DNA of 64,000 nucleotides, from contig NMRA01000016.1 in assembly GCA_002633005.1 (NCBI GenBank), positions 1,649,860 through 1,713,859 on the forward strand, written 5' to 3'. The DNA is from Phoronis australis. Taxonomy: Eukaryota; Phoronida; Phoronidae. Below the pieces are notes generated by a model that was not told the DNA's origin, did no database searches, and saw only the letters and a program-made list of their open reading frames with translations. Both the position numbers and the translations under genes were made by a program. Below are positions 51,240-64,000 of the stretch, piece by piece. Position 1 is the first letter of the stretch. Each line of letters starts with the position of its first letter.

Positions 51240-54200
51240 ACGTTTTATTTCTGCGAGAGCACACTGCCTAGTAAATTAGCATTAACATTTTTGAGAAGTT
51301 CGTTAGCAAGAGCTTGAAATTTGACTGTCAAAGTTCGTTGAATTTGGCTGGCATTAGTTCCAAGCTGAACAATTGCCTGTAAAGTCAAAATGACAGCCAT
51401 ACAGACAACTTTGAGCTCTTCTTATGATTGTCAACCTTTACTAAAATGTTTCTAGAGACGTCGAGGAACTCCTTTTCTAGAGTAACACCCAGTCTGCGTG
51501 TGTTGTGCTGTTAAGGTAACTAGGTTGATATTTCACTGGTGGCTATAGTCTTTAAGTAAAACGCCAACGTCTTTCTGGAAATTCATTGTGATTTTGAAGA
51601 CAGGTATGGATGACGAATTAAAAACGGGGATTCAATTTATGAAAATCATTGCAAGTGATTTTGTACTATTTTGACGGAAATTACAAAAAGGCCCATTAGT
51701 TTGATTAAGCCTATTTAGGAGTCACATGAGCTACCGTTTGATGTTGAAGAGAATTTCCCTTGCTGTGAACTGTCATACTAAAGTGCAGTCTGAATACTAT
51801 TGTAAGAAAGACGGAGGGAAAGAAACTAGTGTCACCTCTATGCACGAAACTGGTGACTACGCATTTTACAGGGAAAACGTGTGAACATCAACTCCGCACT
51901 TTCTATCAAAACAAGTTTTGATCCAGGCCACTTACCGAAGAACAGTGTAAATCAAAATACAGTTTCTAAGAGGGAACGCGAGTTGATAAACGCTTTAACA
52001 AACGGCTAGTTTTAAGTCTAAGTCTATTAGTTCATCACCGATAAGGTTCGTTTCATTCCTCGCAACAGCCAGTACATGTACTTCTACCGCGAGCTTAATT
52101 CAGGGGGTTGTTTTTGCAGGAAGACCTCTTGTGCTGGGACAAATAGCGTCAAACTTGACTGCGCCCGATAATTCACCTAGTTATTGCACACATTCAGACT
52201 TTTGTCTGTGAAACAAAGGTTGTCTACAGAAAGCAACGCAATATCGACTTAGCAACTCTACACGTGTTTTCTGAACACAGAAGCCATCTTTACCAACGTA
52301 ACATCGCTGATCGCATTTTTATTCACTTTCATTTTGATTAAACGGGCATTTGCTTATTTAACCACTCTCTTTTTGAAGTAATTTTCTGTGTGCACGTAAG
52401 TCAATCGAATTCTAAATTTACCACGCAAATGAGTTATTTCACCTTTTGTGGTGCGTCCTTGAATTTCTAAAATAGGCTTGCCAATGGTCATTTTGGAATG
52501 TCCACGAACTAATTAAAAAGATAATTATAAGTTTAAGCAGTTTGCATGATATTTTTTCAGCGAAAGAAAAAAACAAGCATTTGCACGCTCCGGTGTCACG
52601 TGCTCCGTGTCAGTCGTGTTTATACAAACACTTCCACCCGATCAGCCGTTCCGTGTTAGCTGCGCCGTGTCGGCTGTCTCGTCTAAATGCTGCTACATGT
52701 TTAATTTCAGCCTCAGTTTCACTGGGTCGGGGTTGGTGAACTGGCCATCCTAACTCCATCCGTACGTTTAACCAGATATTTAACATTGGAACAAACAACT
52801 AATACAGAAGTGCATCCTCTGTAGGACTTCTTTTTTAAAAAAAGCCAGGTTTTATCTTGAGAAAAGTGTAAGAAGACAAAATCGAGTATTAAAAACTCTC
52901 AGTTTTTACAGAAGTACAGGGCGGAAAAGAAGCACGTTCGACCTCTACTGCAAGTACTTCTGTAACAGTTGAGTCTTGAAGGCTTAAAACGTGAATGCGG
53001 AGTCGAATTCTTTTCATACACACTGCTGCACGCTCTAATACCCAGAATAAACTGCGTCAATACGCTGTCATCCGAAAATTGGATTTTCCAAACAAGATCC
53101 CATGAAGTCAGCGTCGCGTTTGTTAGCAGTCACGTGACGTGTCAATTTTCTAAAAAAATCATAATTGCAACCCTAGACGTAGATCAAATTAAGAAATCGA
53201 TTTTGTCTGTATTCGTGATGTCAGTTTATCATTTAAATTGTAAAAAGGTTATTAGATTGCTTCAACGCTGTCATGTATGTGTGTGTCTGTGGAGTTCTCA
53301 CGTTTAAATGTTACACTAGACGTGTCTGGGGATAGGGCTACTGTTTCCCAGAAGGAATAATGTTATTGCGGCAATATGAAGATATTTTATGGTGTGAATA
53401 GCTATTTTTAGACAAATGCATTGTACAGCATCTACATATCTGTCAACTATAATAATGAGTTTTAAGAATTGCACTCTTCAAGGTTTGGATTTCATCTCTT
53501 GCCCGACTGTTCCTTGATGTGTAGCTTGTAGAGATGGGGCATCACACGTACGCAACTTAGTTTTTTGTCCACTTTGGCGGCTATATTATTTCAGCACCTT
53601 GTATAGAACACTCATTTGGAACTATATGCGACAGACAATAATACACTGGCGTAATACAACAACTATATACGATGACGTAAACGTGTGGAGAAAGGTTTTA
53701 TCAAATCGACTGCGTGAAGAAAGGTTTTGTTAGATTATTGACTCCAGTCATGACGACTTGGTATACATCTGTGTTGTGGAAATTTGTCACCTGGTCAGTT
53801 GAAATATTTAAACTGTTACCACCACCATGATGTATATTCTCAATCTTAAAGCTAGGTGGCGCTTTGCGTTGAAGCGGATTAGCCAACTTGATACAATCGA
53901 GGTCGAATGACTAAAACAATCAACATATCTCACTTCGTTCCCAATACCGCTGTTTAAAATTATGAACACGATGCCGCCTTACTAGATTTTCGAAATTGCG
54001 CACGACGCTATGACTAATCGTGTTCACCTTTCAGACAATACTTTATTGGTGATATTTTCCCCGTTTTGTTATTCAAGAGCCATACTTGAACGGGCAATTG
54101 CATTTTCGACACCATGACAGTGTGAGGGAAGTGTATAGAACCGGCCATTCCAACCAATCCAATGTTACACAGAATAGAATGTCAACCGATGTTCTGTGTA

Positions 54201-57200
54201 TTGGCACCAAGTCTATCTCTATTTATTTCTTGTGTTATTTAATATGAGCACATTGTTATTTATTATATATGATAGCTGAGTTTTGTTATCTGTGAATGTA
54301 TAGTTTGATCTCTTTAACAATAAATATTATAGAAAGTTAAATCGTGTAATTGTAAATAATTTCAACTTCATAACAATCCACTAGGTGGCATGCGTACAAA
54401 CAACTCTATTCCTTTGTCGATATACATTTTCCATATCATACATCGGCAAGTAATAAAACACTTCTCCGAAAGTCAATGCAATATCCATGTTGTGTAACTC
54501 CTTTGACACGTACACCAGAAGTAAGTTACTCGGTTAGATTGTATGGATTATCTGCGCAACTGAATTGCAAAAACGGCGAGCGGGCTGGTTCTAGATATCA
54601 CGGATGTAAAACAGCTTCTGGTTGATTAGACTACACCTGTTACGAGTTTTCACGCTATTTCATTAACCACACATATGACCATAGCAGTATCGAACAAGTA
54701 CCAAATTGGTGCCTGATCTCAGATAATTGCTTTGATCTAAGTTCCAATGAGACTGATTTCTCTACTTTTTTCTTAATTCTTGGAACTGTTTGTCAAAATT
54801 TACTTTCTGCTTCACATGATTTTATTTCCAGCTATAAAGATAAAATACAGTACCGTCTTAAAGTTGGCAGATACTTGTTTTAAAGATTTACATATAATAA
54901 AAAGAATAAACAGAAATTGTTTTGAATTGGGAATATTTTACATTTTTAAAATATTTTCAACCAAAACATCTATTTTTATTGTGAAGAATGTCACGTGACC
55001 TATATTTCCCAGAATGCCACGAACATTGACAAGTGCAGTGTCCCGAATTCATTTTTGACAACTGACCTTTAAAACACAACATTTTTGACAAATAAGGTAG
55101 AAACAAACACAAACAGAATTCACAAGTTCCCATATAAAAAGTCTCCTTTTAGATGTCAAAGGAAATCCCTAAAAACTCCGATTTTTATAATGAATAGCGT
55201 GAAAATGAAAGCCTAGTTTGACGGCCGGAGCGACAGTTTGCGACTGGAGACTCGGAAGTGAGCATAAAAACAAAGCAGCAAGGGCATATCCAACAACGAC
55301 CAGGCCACCACTGACGATGCAGAAAACATCCACAACGTCACTGTACACTGTAAATAACAAAGACGTCGCCCTCATCAACAACAACAAAATTGTCGAACTA
55401 GGACGGCCATTACTTCTCCAACACTAATGACAACACTGCTGCACCGATGTCGCTGACATGAAACTACCACTAAACTCGCCCAAAACGACAACGCCAACGA
55501 CGTCGACGATCGATTGTTGGGACACGCTCAGGACAGCGAGGACAAGCATTGTGACCTCAGCCGCGCCAACGAAGGCGCTGACAACACCAATACCATCACC
55601 CTGACCTTTGTCAGCACCATCATCTTAATCATAACCATCAAACAATAATGACAGAATCGATAAAGAACAAAAGTTTGTACAACCGAGGTCAACGGACGAG
55701 AAATCGAGGAACGATCAGGCAGTAAAACAGCGGTAGTAAAAAATATCAAGTAACTCAAGAACGGTCAGTTATAGAGTTAGCTCACAACACGTGTTGTGTA
55801 ACGTTTGTCGATATCTATCCATTTCATAAAGATCCATCCAATTCGCCGGAGATACAGCTCGGTAACAATTACCGCTATCTTAATAAAATTGAACCATTCT
55901 AGAGACAGTAAAAAGGTAAACGTACACGTAGGTCTACGTGTCATGTAAAAGATAGTAGAGTCTGGATTCCGTGTTGTTCTTGAACCCTGGAACAGCTATA
56001 TTGAAATTCATGTCAATGTTGGCCTATCATCTTCGAACCTTAAACCACGAATATCTTGAGATCCATTAGTTGTATCAAGAACGAATGGCGACTATGAAGA
56101 CGAGATCTATCCACACACCAAGATTCAAAAAACGAAAAGTGTACGTCAAAACGCCGTCAAGTTTTCGGATTTCGAACAAAGAGAAACAGATTCGAGAGTA
56201 ACACGTTACGTGAGAACGTTGCAGCGTCGGACCTCAGTCATCAGCAAATCTCGCATAACTCACGGAAATACTAAGCTGGAGTCTAACCCTCTTTTAATTT
56301 TTGTAGCAAAAAATCGAAGATCTCGAGAACGGGAGGTCGTAGCGAGAAACGGATAGCACACTCACAGATAGCCGTTGATGAAGTCTTTCTACATGACAAA
56401 TTTCTTTGCGAATCAAACATTTGAACAATGACCGTCACAGCGCCATCTTTTGTCATATTTCGCCATTAACAAGGTACATGTTGCCTTGACAATATATCAA
56501 CTTATTTATCGAAATTTAGCGAATTAATAAGAACTAGGGCGTAACACGTTTATGGTTTCGTCATCGGGTGAAAGTAAATACTTAGTAATACAAAGACTTG
56601 TGAATTTCGGTAACGTCAATCCATTCCAGTGTTATTTTCACAAGTAGGAAGAAAAAGTATAATAATCTCAATCTATTGTTTACACGCGTAGAATGAACAC
56701 CGTGCAGTAATGATTGCTGTAAAAGTTGCCACAGAATGTAAGAAAACCATCAGTTATTCAATTTTCCATAACCAGAAATGTTTACTATGCTAATGTTTCT
56801 AGAAAATGTAATGCAACAGTTTTCGAAGCCTAAGTACGCGTACATTTAGATGTGCGATATTTTTAGTCGAGTCCAATAACGTTCCGGCAGATCTCTTTCA
56901 AATGTTTCGTAAACCGCTATCCGCTTGTTCTACTCGTCTGACTGCAAATGCAGTCATGCATTAAAATCCAGGTGAGCCAAATTACACCAACATTATTCTG
57001 ACCTTAACGTAGGCGGCGATACTTAATTGAAACAAGTTACAATCAACAAAGAATAACTTGACTTGCTATTAGCAGACAAATTAAATGCCAGATTCATTTG
57101 GACAAGAACATACTGAGCATTCGGAATGACCATTTTCCGAGAGTATAAACAAACTATCAATCCACAACTTGTTGTTTTTGTCTGCTCTAGCCACAGACTG

Positions 57201-57590
57201 GAATTCTACAATTAGATAGCACTGGTGCGATCTGGGCTATAAAGTAGAATTTACACGCTAATTCCTTATCTCTGTGATTGCTTGGTCAAAATAGAAGCAC
57301 AACACATAGCGACGATGTGAATATGAAGTAGGTTGAAAATTGCGAAATGTTTTTAAGAACGAGTTTTGTGTCCAAAATGATCTGCTGTAAATCACTCAAA
57401 CGTATCCACTAAGTATCGTGACGTGGTGTTGGGGAATATACGCAACATAGCATTTTGCAGGCTAAGTGAACCCCCAAGGCACGTCTTTAGTGCAAATGGT
57501 CACCTATTTGCAGATTTTTTGTTTCCATATTTGCTACATGTCAGTGAATACAACTGCAGTTAGTTTAGTTCATTAAATCCTTTGCATATT
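51240..57590. other. Long stretch with no supported gene
   Basis: Presumably holds the 3' UTR of the KCTD gene at its left end; I cannot fix a poly(A) site (an ATTAAA-like word lies near 51620 and an AATAAA near 54323). At 55200-55760 the plus strand is rich in A and C with AAC, GAC and ACC triplets and poor in T, perhaps an old decayed simple repeat. No known protein domain found in any frame. Confidence 0.45.
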
Positions 57591-57595
57591 TATAT

Positions 57596-57970
57596 CGTTC
57601 TTTACTCACAGATGTAATCTTTTCCTATCATTTTATCTTTATTATGAGTTCCTCAGTCTTTGACTTATGACATTTAATCATAACATAAATCTGGGTTCTT
57701 AATTCAATGAAAATGAATAAGCAAATAGTCCTTAAACTAGTGGCGTTGCATGAAAAGATCCTTACTTATCTCCAATGATATTGAGAATACAACGCAGAAT
57801 TCATACTCTCTTTGTGTCAAAGCCAAAAAGTGACTAAGTAGTGAAACTAAAACAATAAAAGAAAGGACATTCAGTGTTTCCACAAGTCCACGTACACGCA
57901 CTAGATTTAGGGACCTAAGCTGAATTCCTACTCGTGACTGTTCCAGGCAACTGGGCACTATACTCTTGAC
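57596..57970 (+). repeat. Dispersed repeat R4, uninterrupted copy
   Basis: Aligns with 9478-9705 followed directly by 11313-11480. The join lies at TCTCTTTGTGTCAAAGCC (about 57809-57826), where the other copy has TTAA and the Kolobok-like insertion. It serves as an empty-site paralogue. No coding content recognised. Confidence 0.75.
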
Positions 57971-57974
57971 GTGG

Positions 57975-60900
57975 TAATTTTGCTTTGACATTTTTACCTC
58001 TTCACGTTTACCTTTCAAATGTTGACAGTTTAGTGTTACATAGGTCTATTTTTGTGCAATGCGTTTTTTGCGAAAAATGACAAAATGCTCAGATTTAAAA
58101 GTTTGAGTATCTTGTATCCTTTTGAATCAAAAATATCTCCTTCTGTTTAAGAGGCACATTTAAACACGGTTATTCATTTAAACAACAAAAACGAGTTCAA
58201 CAAGTCAAGATATTTTTTAAACAATTATTCAATTTTTAAAAACATCCAAAGACTGATCTTAAATAAAAGTCGTAATTAACAGAATCTTCCATTTTTAGTG
58301 ATTTTGTTGGTTCATAAACTTCTTCTGAGTTCTAAACTTAAGAAAAATCACTGAAAGGGTATAAGAGTGATATGTTTGACACAGACTTCAGTTGGGAAAT
58401 ATATCTTCTTTTGCTGGCAAATTGGTAAAGGACAATCCCCATACATGAATGTACATGGAAAGTTTCATTCATCAGTTTATTTTTTCAGATCCAGGTCCAG
58501 GGAACATCTTCGAAAATACTTTGATGCATGCCTTGCCCGAAAAACCATTTAATTTTGTGCCTCTACATGACGGTGATCAGCTTTAAGACCAAAAACTTTC
58601 ACAACCTGGACTAAACCTGAAGCCATAGGTTTCTTACCCTGGTACTCAGGGCAGATGTACATATTGCTCCAAAAATGTTCACACACGCCGGGAATTCAAA
58701 TTCAGTGTGGCCCACACCCTGCACCCGGGCCTACTTTAAGGTTTCACCGGGCTGTAAGAGTAGGCAAGTGAGCTGTCATGTGCTCTGTATGCACGGGAGC
58801 GGCAAATGACAGCAAAGAACGAAAAATTATCACACGCTGCTACTGGAAAGTCAAAAACGTCGAGAAAGTGCAAAGACAACGAATCCCACTCGCTATAGAA
58901 GGCCAAAAAAGCATAGGTTTAGACTCTACAAGAACTCATTTTGAGATCGGCGATCATCCGAACAAAAAAGGAAACACACGTCCGCATCAATTTCAGCAAT
59001 GTTCTGTTGTTTTTTAAAGCTACATAAAGGCAACTAGGGAAGGGTCAACATGGTTAGGAACGCCATGATTCGCAAAGCGACGCTTAAAAATAACAAACTC
59101 CTCATCATGTTTGCTGGTCTCAGGTAGGCTTTGCTTTTTCAAAGTGAGCAAGCAAAATATACCGCATCACCACCTCGATTTTCAAATAAAAAGCAGAGAC
59201 CAGAACCAGCTGTATTTTTGGCCCAATCTACGTCTTCCACGTGGTCCAGAAAGTGGGTTTGTTATTCTGTGATTGGTTAATGCTGCTGTTCACAGCGCCC
59301 TCTGCTGCTCGCTGCTTTTACATAAAATGAGATACTTAAAACTTGGGAACTTTTAATAATGAATTAGATATACTTCATCTAGCCATGCAAGAAAAAAGTA
59401 AACAGCCAGACGAAAGCACATGTGCTCCCGCATGCATGTAAATCCCACTTGATAACCCCCATCGTCCATTTATTCCGGTACTATTTGCTGCAATTACATT
59501 TATCTGCAAGAAAATACGAGCATTGAGACAAAACAGAGATATAAAATTGTAGAATAAGACACATGTTATGTGGATGGCGTGACCCAGAGGGATAAAGGGC
59601 TTCGACCCCATGTCACGTATCTTCCGATTAGAACAACTGAGGCTTCGGAGTCGCCTAAGCTTTCCGCTGTAGGACTTCATTTGTTATCGCCCTATTGTCG
59701 CGCCTGATATGGTCTAAGACAAAGGGTTGCAAAAAGTATCGTTTTATCTGATTATTTTCAAACCAATCTAATACACACTATTCCTTTGAAGATAGTTATT
59801 GTAATTGCATCTTAAGAGATTTACCGAGCGTAACTTTGAAACAGAACATGCAGTGTCCAATGACTAGGGGCAGAAAATCGCGTGCTCTCTGTGTATTATT
59901 TGCCCAGGGCACTGGCGATAGACATTTCAGAATCCGTCCTCCCTTATCAAGTCAAGCATACTAATATATAACGAATGTGTACTCTTTGAAAAAATTAATC
60001 CGCCGGAAGAGTTTACCTGCAAACAATACGCCAAGAAAGAAATTAACACGATTGAAGGGAAACTTAATTTAAGGGCGTTGTGGATGCCACCGTTTTTTCA
60101 TGAAGGTGCGTCAATATGGAACCGGTTCTATTTAGATCCCTCCTCTCATCATGCGGAGAAGACAGTGTGTCTGCGGTTTGAGCTTCAGACTCCCGTTTGG
60201 GAGACCCAGGTTCGAATCCGGCGCTTCACTGGCAGGCAATCGAGCATTGCACAAAAGCGTCTTCTACTCCTCTGAGCTCGGTCTTACTAGTGAGCGAATG
60301 AATGCACGCAAGGGAACGAATGTGCCTATTATTAAATTGCCAGTGAAACGATGTTCTTTTTATACTTTATACTTTTGTACTCTTGTTAACTGTCGGTAAC
60401 TGTACGGCATTCCAATACCTATTTTATTTATTTATTAATATGGAACTCAGTGAAGACTATTGACTGTGTCCAGTTTCAGAACATGCTGTGTGTTAAGTAT
60501 AGCTGCGCCATCTATTGAGTGTTACTAGTAATTACTATTACATGAGGGAGATCTACTCTGACGACGACTTCAGCTTCCGCTCAACCGTCATTACGGGGAA
60601 TTCCGAATCATTTTGTCTGAGTACTTCTGACTTATACAGTTTTCGCAAAATCTACTGCATGAGCTCAGGGCACACACGGACTATAACTCGACGGCATGAG
60701 ATAAAAGTTGTTGCATTCACGATTAATTCAAACATTTTGCGTACAGAGAAGAATATGAAAACTTGAATATCGGATAGACGTTAGTGACAAGGTGAGGACT
60801 TAAAGATAAATTAGCGTGTGACCTCAAGACTTGCAAATTATTCGTTACCTTACGTTATAGTCAACCAGTCAAAACTTTCAATTATCTTTGATGACAAAGT

Positions 60901-61190
60901 CATGTTATAGGCCACAAGTTGGGAATTGATAAGCGTTTTAATTTAATTTAATTTGGGATTACTCTCTTTAAATTTACCTTATGATAATGAGGTGACTAAG
61001 TAGGTCATTCCACGTCGCTAAGTAAGCACACTCACACTGGTTCATGTCTGGCCAATATGGTTTACATTAACCAATGAAAAGCAAGGTCACATAACTATAC
61101 AGGCATTAAAGCTGCATAATCCTAATGCTGTACGTTTCCATAAATTAAGAACTAAAACTAGACTAGTATGTGTCAAAATCAATCGCAAAA
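57975..61190. other. No supported gene; possible tRNA-derived fragment near 60.2 kb
   Basis: GGTTCGAATCC at about 60209-60219 is a perfect tRNA B box, preceded by CCCGTTTGGGAGACCCA, but no proper tRNA arms can be drawn. It may be another SINE head. The rest shows only short frames without recognisable domains. Confidence 0.35.
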
Positions 61191-61194
61191 ATAG

Positions 61195-61640
61195 TTGCCA
61201 TGGCAACTACTTGCTCTCACTTGGACAGAATATAATAATATCACCCCTGTCGTAGGTTTGACCCCTCCCCTGGTCGCCATTCATTTAAAGCCACCTTGCA
61301 TGAGTGCCATCCATCCCACCGGTCGTCACCTACTTTTATCCTCAGTCGCCACCTATTTCCAGCTCCCGCACCCTTCTTGTGGCGCCCAGGAGCAACTATC
61401 CCACTTTCGTACCCCGCCCCTCGCTACGCCGATGGGACACATAAAAATGTAGGAATTTTCGGGCAAACTACATATCGACCGGCACTGACGTAGCCAAAGG
61501 GGAGGGGGCACAAGTGAGACATGACAGTCCTGTTCATTCCAAAATAAGACCTCCCCGGTCAAAAATAAATCAGTTTTTGGAAGGTGGGAACACGGAGATC
61601 GCTCTTCCCCCCTCGAAAAGCACACTGCCTAATTTGGTCA
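61195..61640. repeat. Probable repeat-derived, C-rich segment
   Basis: The stretch holds a TGACGTAGCCAAAGGGGAGG word near 61488 and runs of CCCC and GGGG, with frames on both strands that read like transposon by-products (for example GVARGGV on the minus strand). No borders or second copy are visible in this window. Confidence 0.35.
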
Positions 61641-61979
61641 TGGTTCTGGGTACCACAGTTACAACTAGGTCAACCTATCCAACTACTCTAAAATTCAGAA
61701 TCAGTGTTATTATTCTGGATATTTAATTTATTCTGAAATTAGCATAACAAGACACGATTACTTTTGTTCTTTGATAAACATCCGTGGAGATTACATTGTT
61801 TGCCGAAATGAAGCCTTGACTTTCTCATCTGTCGTCGACGTCAAATCCACACAAATGCTTGGCCGTAATTAATCAACGATATACGCTATCCAACATGAGC
61901 AAGTCCAGTTAGTCGATATCATCTTCCAAGAGCGACAAATCCAAAATATCATAGTCATTTTTGTTGACTATAGCGCCAT

Positions 61980-62095
61980 CGCTAAATTGGGTGTACGTGT
62001 ACGTGTAGCCGAAACAAGAAACAACGCATACGCTAACGTGAACGTGTGACCTCTGATGACTTACGCGTTCGCGTTCGCGTTTTACGTGCAACCGA
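61980..62095. repeat. ACGTGT / CGCGTTCG repeat-rich spot
   Basis: GTGTACGTGTACGTGTAG (about 61990) and ACGCGTTCGCGTTCGCG (about 62064) are short tandem hexamer runs about 60 bases apart, linked by CGCTAACGTGAACGTGTG. Similar hexamer runs often sit in small DNA transposon remnants. Confidence 0.45.
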
Positions 62096-62830
62096 AGCTC
62101 TCTGATATAGATTTTACGACGTACATGTATATGCAAGCATATACATGTAGTTATAAAGGAACCCCGCTTTTCAATCACTTTCTGTCCTGTTCAAACTCAA
62201 CCAAGCGACAGGGTCGCCTGTTTAGGAATACCTGTGAAACCCTTAATTTCACAACATATATTGGGCATGCCATTTTGAAATGCACTCATAATGAAAGCAG
62301 ATTGCAAAATACGTATACTGTTCATCATATTCAGCTCCAGGTGAGCCACCTGAGCAATAAGTTTTGTGCTTGGGTGGGGTTATGACCTTTACTCTTTTGC
62401 TTAGAGGCTTTTCAGATAACGGGGCAGTGCTGAATATTACGTCACAAAAGTACACCTAATTTTCACAAGCTTATTACATATACTTATGAGTACTATAATG
62501 CAGAAAATTAATTGCATATAAAAACTATGTACATGACAGCTTCTCTGCGAAATGGGAAAATTTTATTGTTCACGTTTATTCCAAGTAGCAACTGTTTACT
62601 TTATACGAGATACGAGAATGGTCTCTTCTGCGTGAATGACTGGATGTTTGTTTTTGTGCTTGTAATGTTTATAAATGATAATAAATACATGAATAAATAT
62701 TATGCAACCGTTATATCGGCCCAGGTAATGCTGCGTGACGCGAACTGGAAATAAACACACAATAGTGTTGGCTTGCAAAGGAGGTAAAGCTCTGTACAGT
62801 TAGATCTCTCCATCCTAACTACAGATGAGA

Positions 62831-62988
62831 CAGGGGCGGATCCAGAATTTTAAAAAGGGGGATCGGATCAAGGATTTCTTAAAATGGGGGTCCAAGTCAA
62901 CAATTTGAAAATTCAAGATTTGATATCACTAAAATCAAGGGAAAGGGGGTGGGGTCCGGATCCCCTTGACCCCCTGGATCCGTCTATG
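62831..62988. mobile_element. MITE family M2, copy 3
   Basis: Left CAGGGGCGGATCCAG and right CTGGATCCGTCTATG, with AATTTGAAAATT, ATATCACTAAAATCAAGG and GGATCCCCTTGACCCCCTGG shared with the copy at 32497. A GATGA word flanks each side (62824 and 62989) and could be part of a target duplication. Confidence 0.75.
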
Positions 62989-62999
62989 GATGAAGTGAT

Positions 63000-64000
63000 G
63001 TGTTCAATAAATGGCATACATGTACAACTAATAGTGCTTGCTTATAGTACATGAAATTGGAGGCAAACGCATTCAATAAATGTTTGAACTTGCAACAGAA
63101 ACTTTAATTTATACTTGTGTGTAGTTAGAACGGTCACGTCCCGTAGGTCTAATCTCCGTCCGTGAATGATCATAACTGCACGAGAAATATCTGTCTCGAA
63201 CTTGGTCGCAATATCGCCACTTGGATTAGTTTCTGAAAGTAATCGGCATGCCGGGGAGTCACTGACATTGACAAGGTGTCTGTAGGCGTGTACAAAAAAT
63301 TGCGAGAAGGCGGTACTTTTTCAACAAGTTTTGCAGGACCCACGTAGGCCCCGAAATTTCCATTTCGTCACCGCAAAAGGTCCACAACATTGGCCTCAGC
63401 CCTGCAAAAGGTGCACTGGCCGCAGAAGGAGGTGGGAATTAGCAGACCTGGTACCCCCAATAGAGGGTCTCTCAGCAATGTTTGGCATACGCTTGAGGGC
63501 ACCATGCCAACATGAGTGATCCCCGGGTCGACATTCGACCATTGGACTCTCGAACAACCCGGCATACGTATTGCATACTGCTTACGTAAGTTCTTAGCCG
63601 TGACTCGTTGATAAACAGCCACTTGGTGTAGACGCGTGTCGGAACTAGTGCAGCGTTTCTTCTCGTCACCAATACTTCATCTTTACAGGTATGTTGAATT
63701 TCGTCTAAACGTACAGTTGCTCTGGTTATTAATTTGTAAATTTTGTGTCACACGTCTCACTGTTTTACGAACTGCCACCGTTTGACTGGCTGTGCTACCC
63801 TTAGGGACTGTGACTCCCAATCACACGTGGGTCTCGATTATAATCAACCAATTAATTTATTTCTGTAATAAAGGCCATAGGCCCACTGTACAAAAGAACA
63901 AAATGTAACATAAATAAGAGTGTAGCAAGCTATCACGGAGAGGAAAAGCGTAAAATACGTATTTATATAGATTATCCAAATTCAAGTGCCTGCCTACTTC
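63000..64000. other. No supported gene; locally GC-rich block 63320-63670
   Basis: The block is richer in G and C than its surroundings and has overlapping frames of 60-84 codons on both strands, one with CGQCTFC. None shows a known domain. It may hold an exon of a gene that continues beyond the window, but I cannot support one. Confidence 0.35.

Noticed and set aside
52542-52800. Second M3-type MITE downstream of the KCTD gene
   Set aside because: Only short shared words (TCCGTGTCAG, GCCGTGTCGG) were seen and no inverted ends could be found, so I did not list it as a feature.
61909-62178. 89-codon minus frame ending in an acidic tail
   Set aside because: It runs through hexamer repeats and has no known domain; probably a by-product of a transposon remnant.
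1-64000. Prokaryotic-type systems (operons, CRISPR arrays, phage, toxin-antitoxin pairs)
   Set aside because: No spaced short repeats with unique spacers, no dense coding, no ribosome binding sites; the gene content is clearly animal.

Overview
The window reads as animal nuclear DNA: AT-rich, gene-poor and full of decayed transposable elements, from a draft assembly (single N bases at 22247, 23774 and 34564). It shows no operons or ribosome binding sites. The only host gene I can support is a KCTD8/12/16-type BTB/T1 plus H1 gene (50463-51233, + strand). Together with abundant MITEs, a Penelope-like element, APE-type LINEs and a THAP-encoding TTAA transposon, this suggests a marine invertebrate, perhaps an invertebrate deuterostome (hemichordate, echinoderm or amphioxus). 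The species assignment is inference.

Layout. 0-9.5 kb: microsatellite, a cluster of CACCGC-type words, a long foldback element (2497-3397) with a target-site duplication and a related solo arm near 5.6 kb, a local duplication (4.1/5.0 kb) and a strong hairpin (7653-7737). 9.5-12.1 kb: an older repeat split by a 1.6-kb TTAA-flanked insertion that encodes a THAP zinc finger (Kolobok-like); the unsplit version of the repeat lies at 57.6 kb. A LINE C-terminal fragment and a long ATT/ATC microsatellite follow. 12-22 kb: LINE tail, decayed Penelope-like element (16.69-17.9 kb, - strand) and several MITEs. 22-24.4 kb: inverted protein-like repeats around two N bases. 26.4-27.7 kb and 43.7-45.1 kb: two copies of a second TTAA-flanked element. 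28.4-32.1 kb: two LINE copies on the - strand with a head-to-head pair of tRNA-derived SINEs between them. 32.1-36.8 kb: an inverted-repeat element and a 2.2-kb tandem duplication whose junction is marked by an N. 37-50 kb: 55-bp minisatellite, MITEs, degenerate tandem repeats. 50-51.2 kb: the KCTD gene, with a MITE just upstream. 51.2-64 kb: mostly unannotatable non-coding DNA with a few repeats.

The genes do not form a pathway. The biology visible here is one neuronal-type regulator gene in a graveyard of mobile elements, several nested so that relative ages can be read. I did not find a convincing new multi-gene system. The most useful leads are the Kolobok-like insertion with its empty-site paralogue, the TTAA element pair, the tandem duplication of uncertain reality, the SINE pair and a signal-peptide-like small ORF inside the duplicated inverted-repeat element. 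All similarity statements come from reading the sequence by eye, without database searches.
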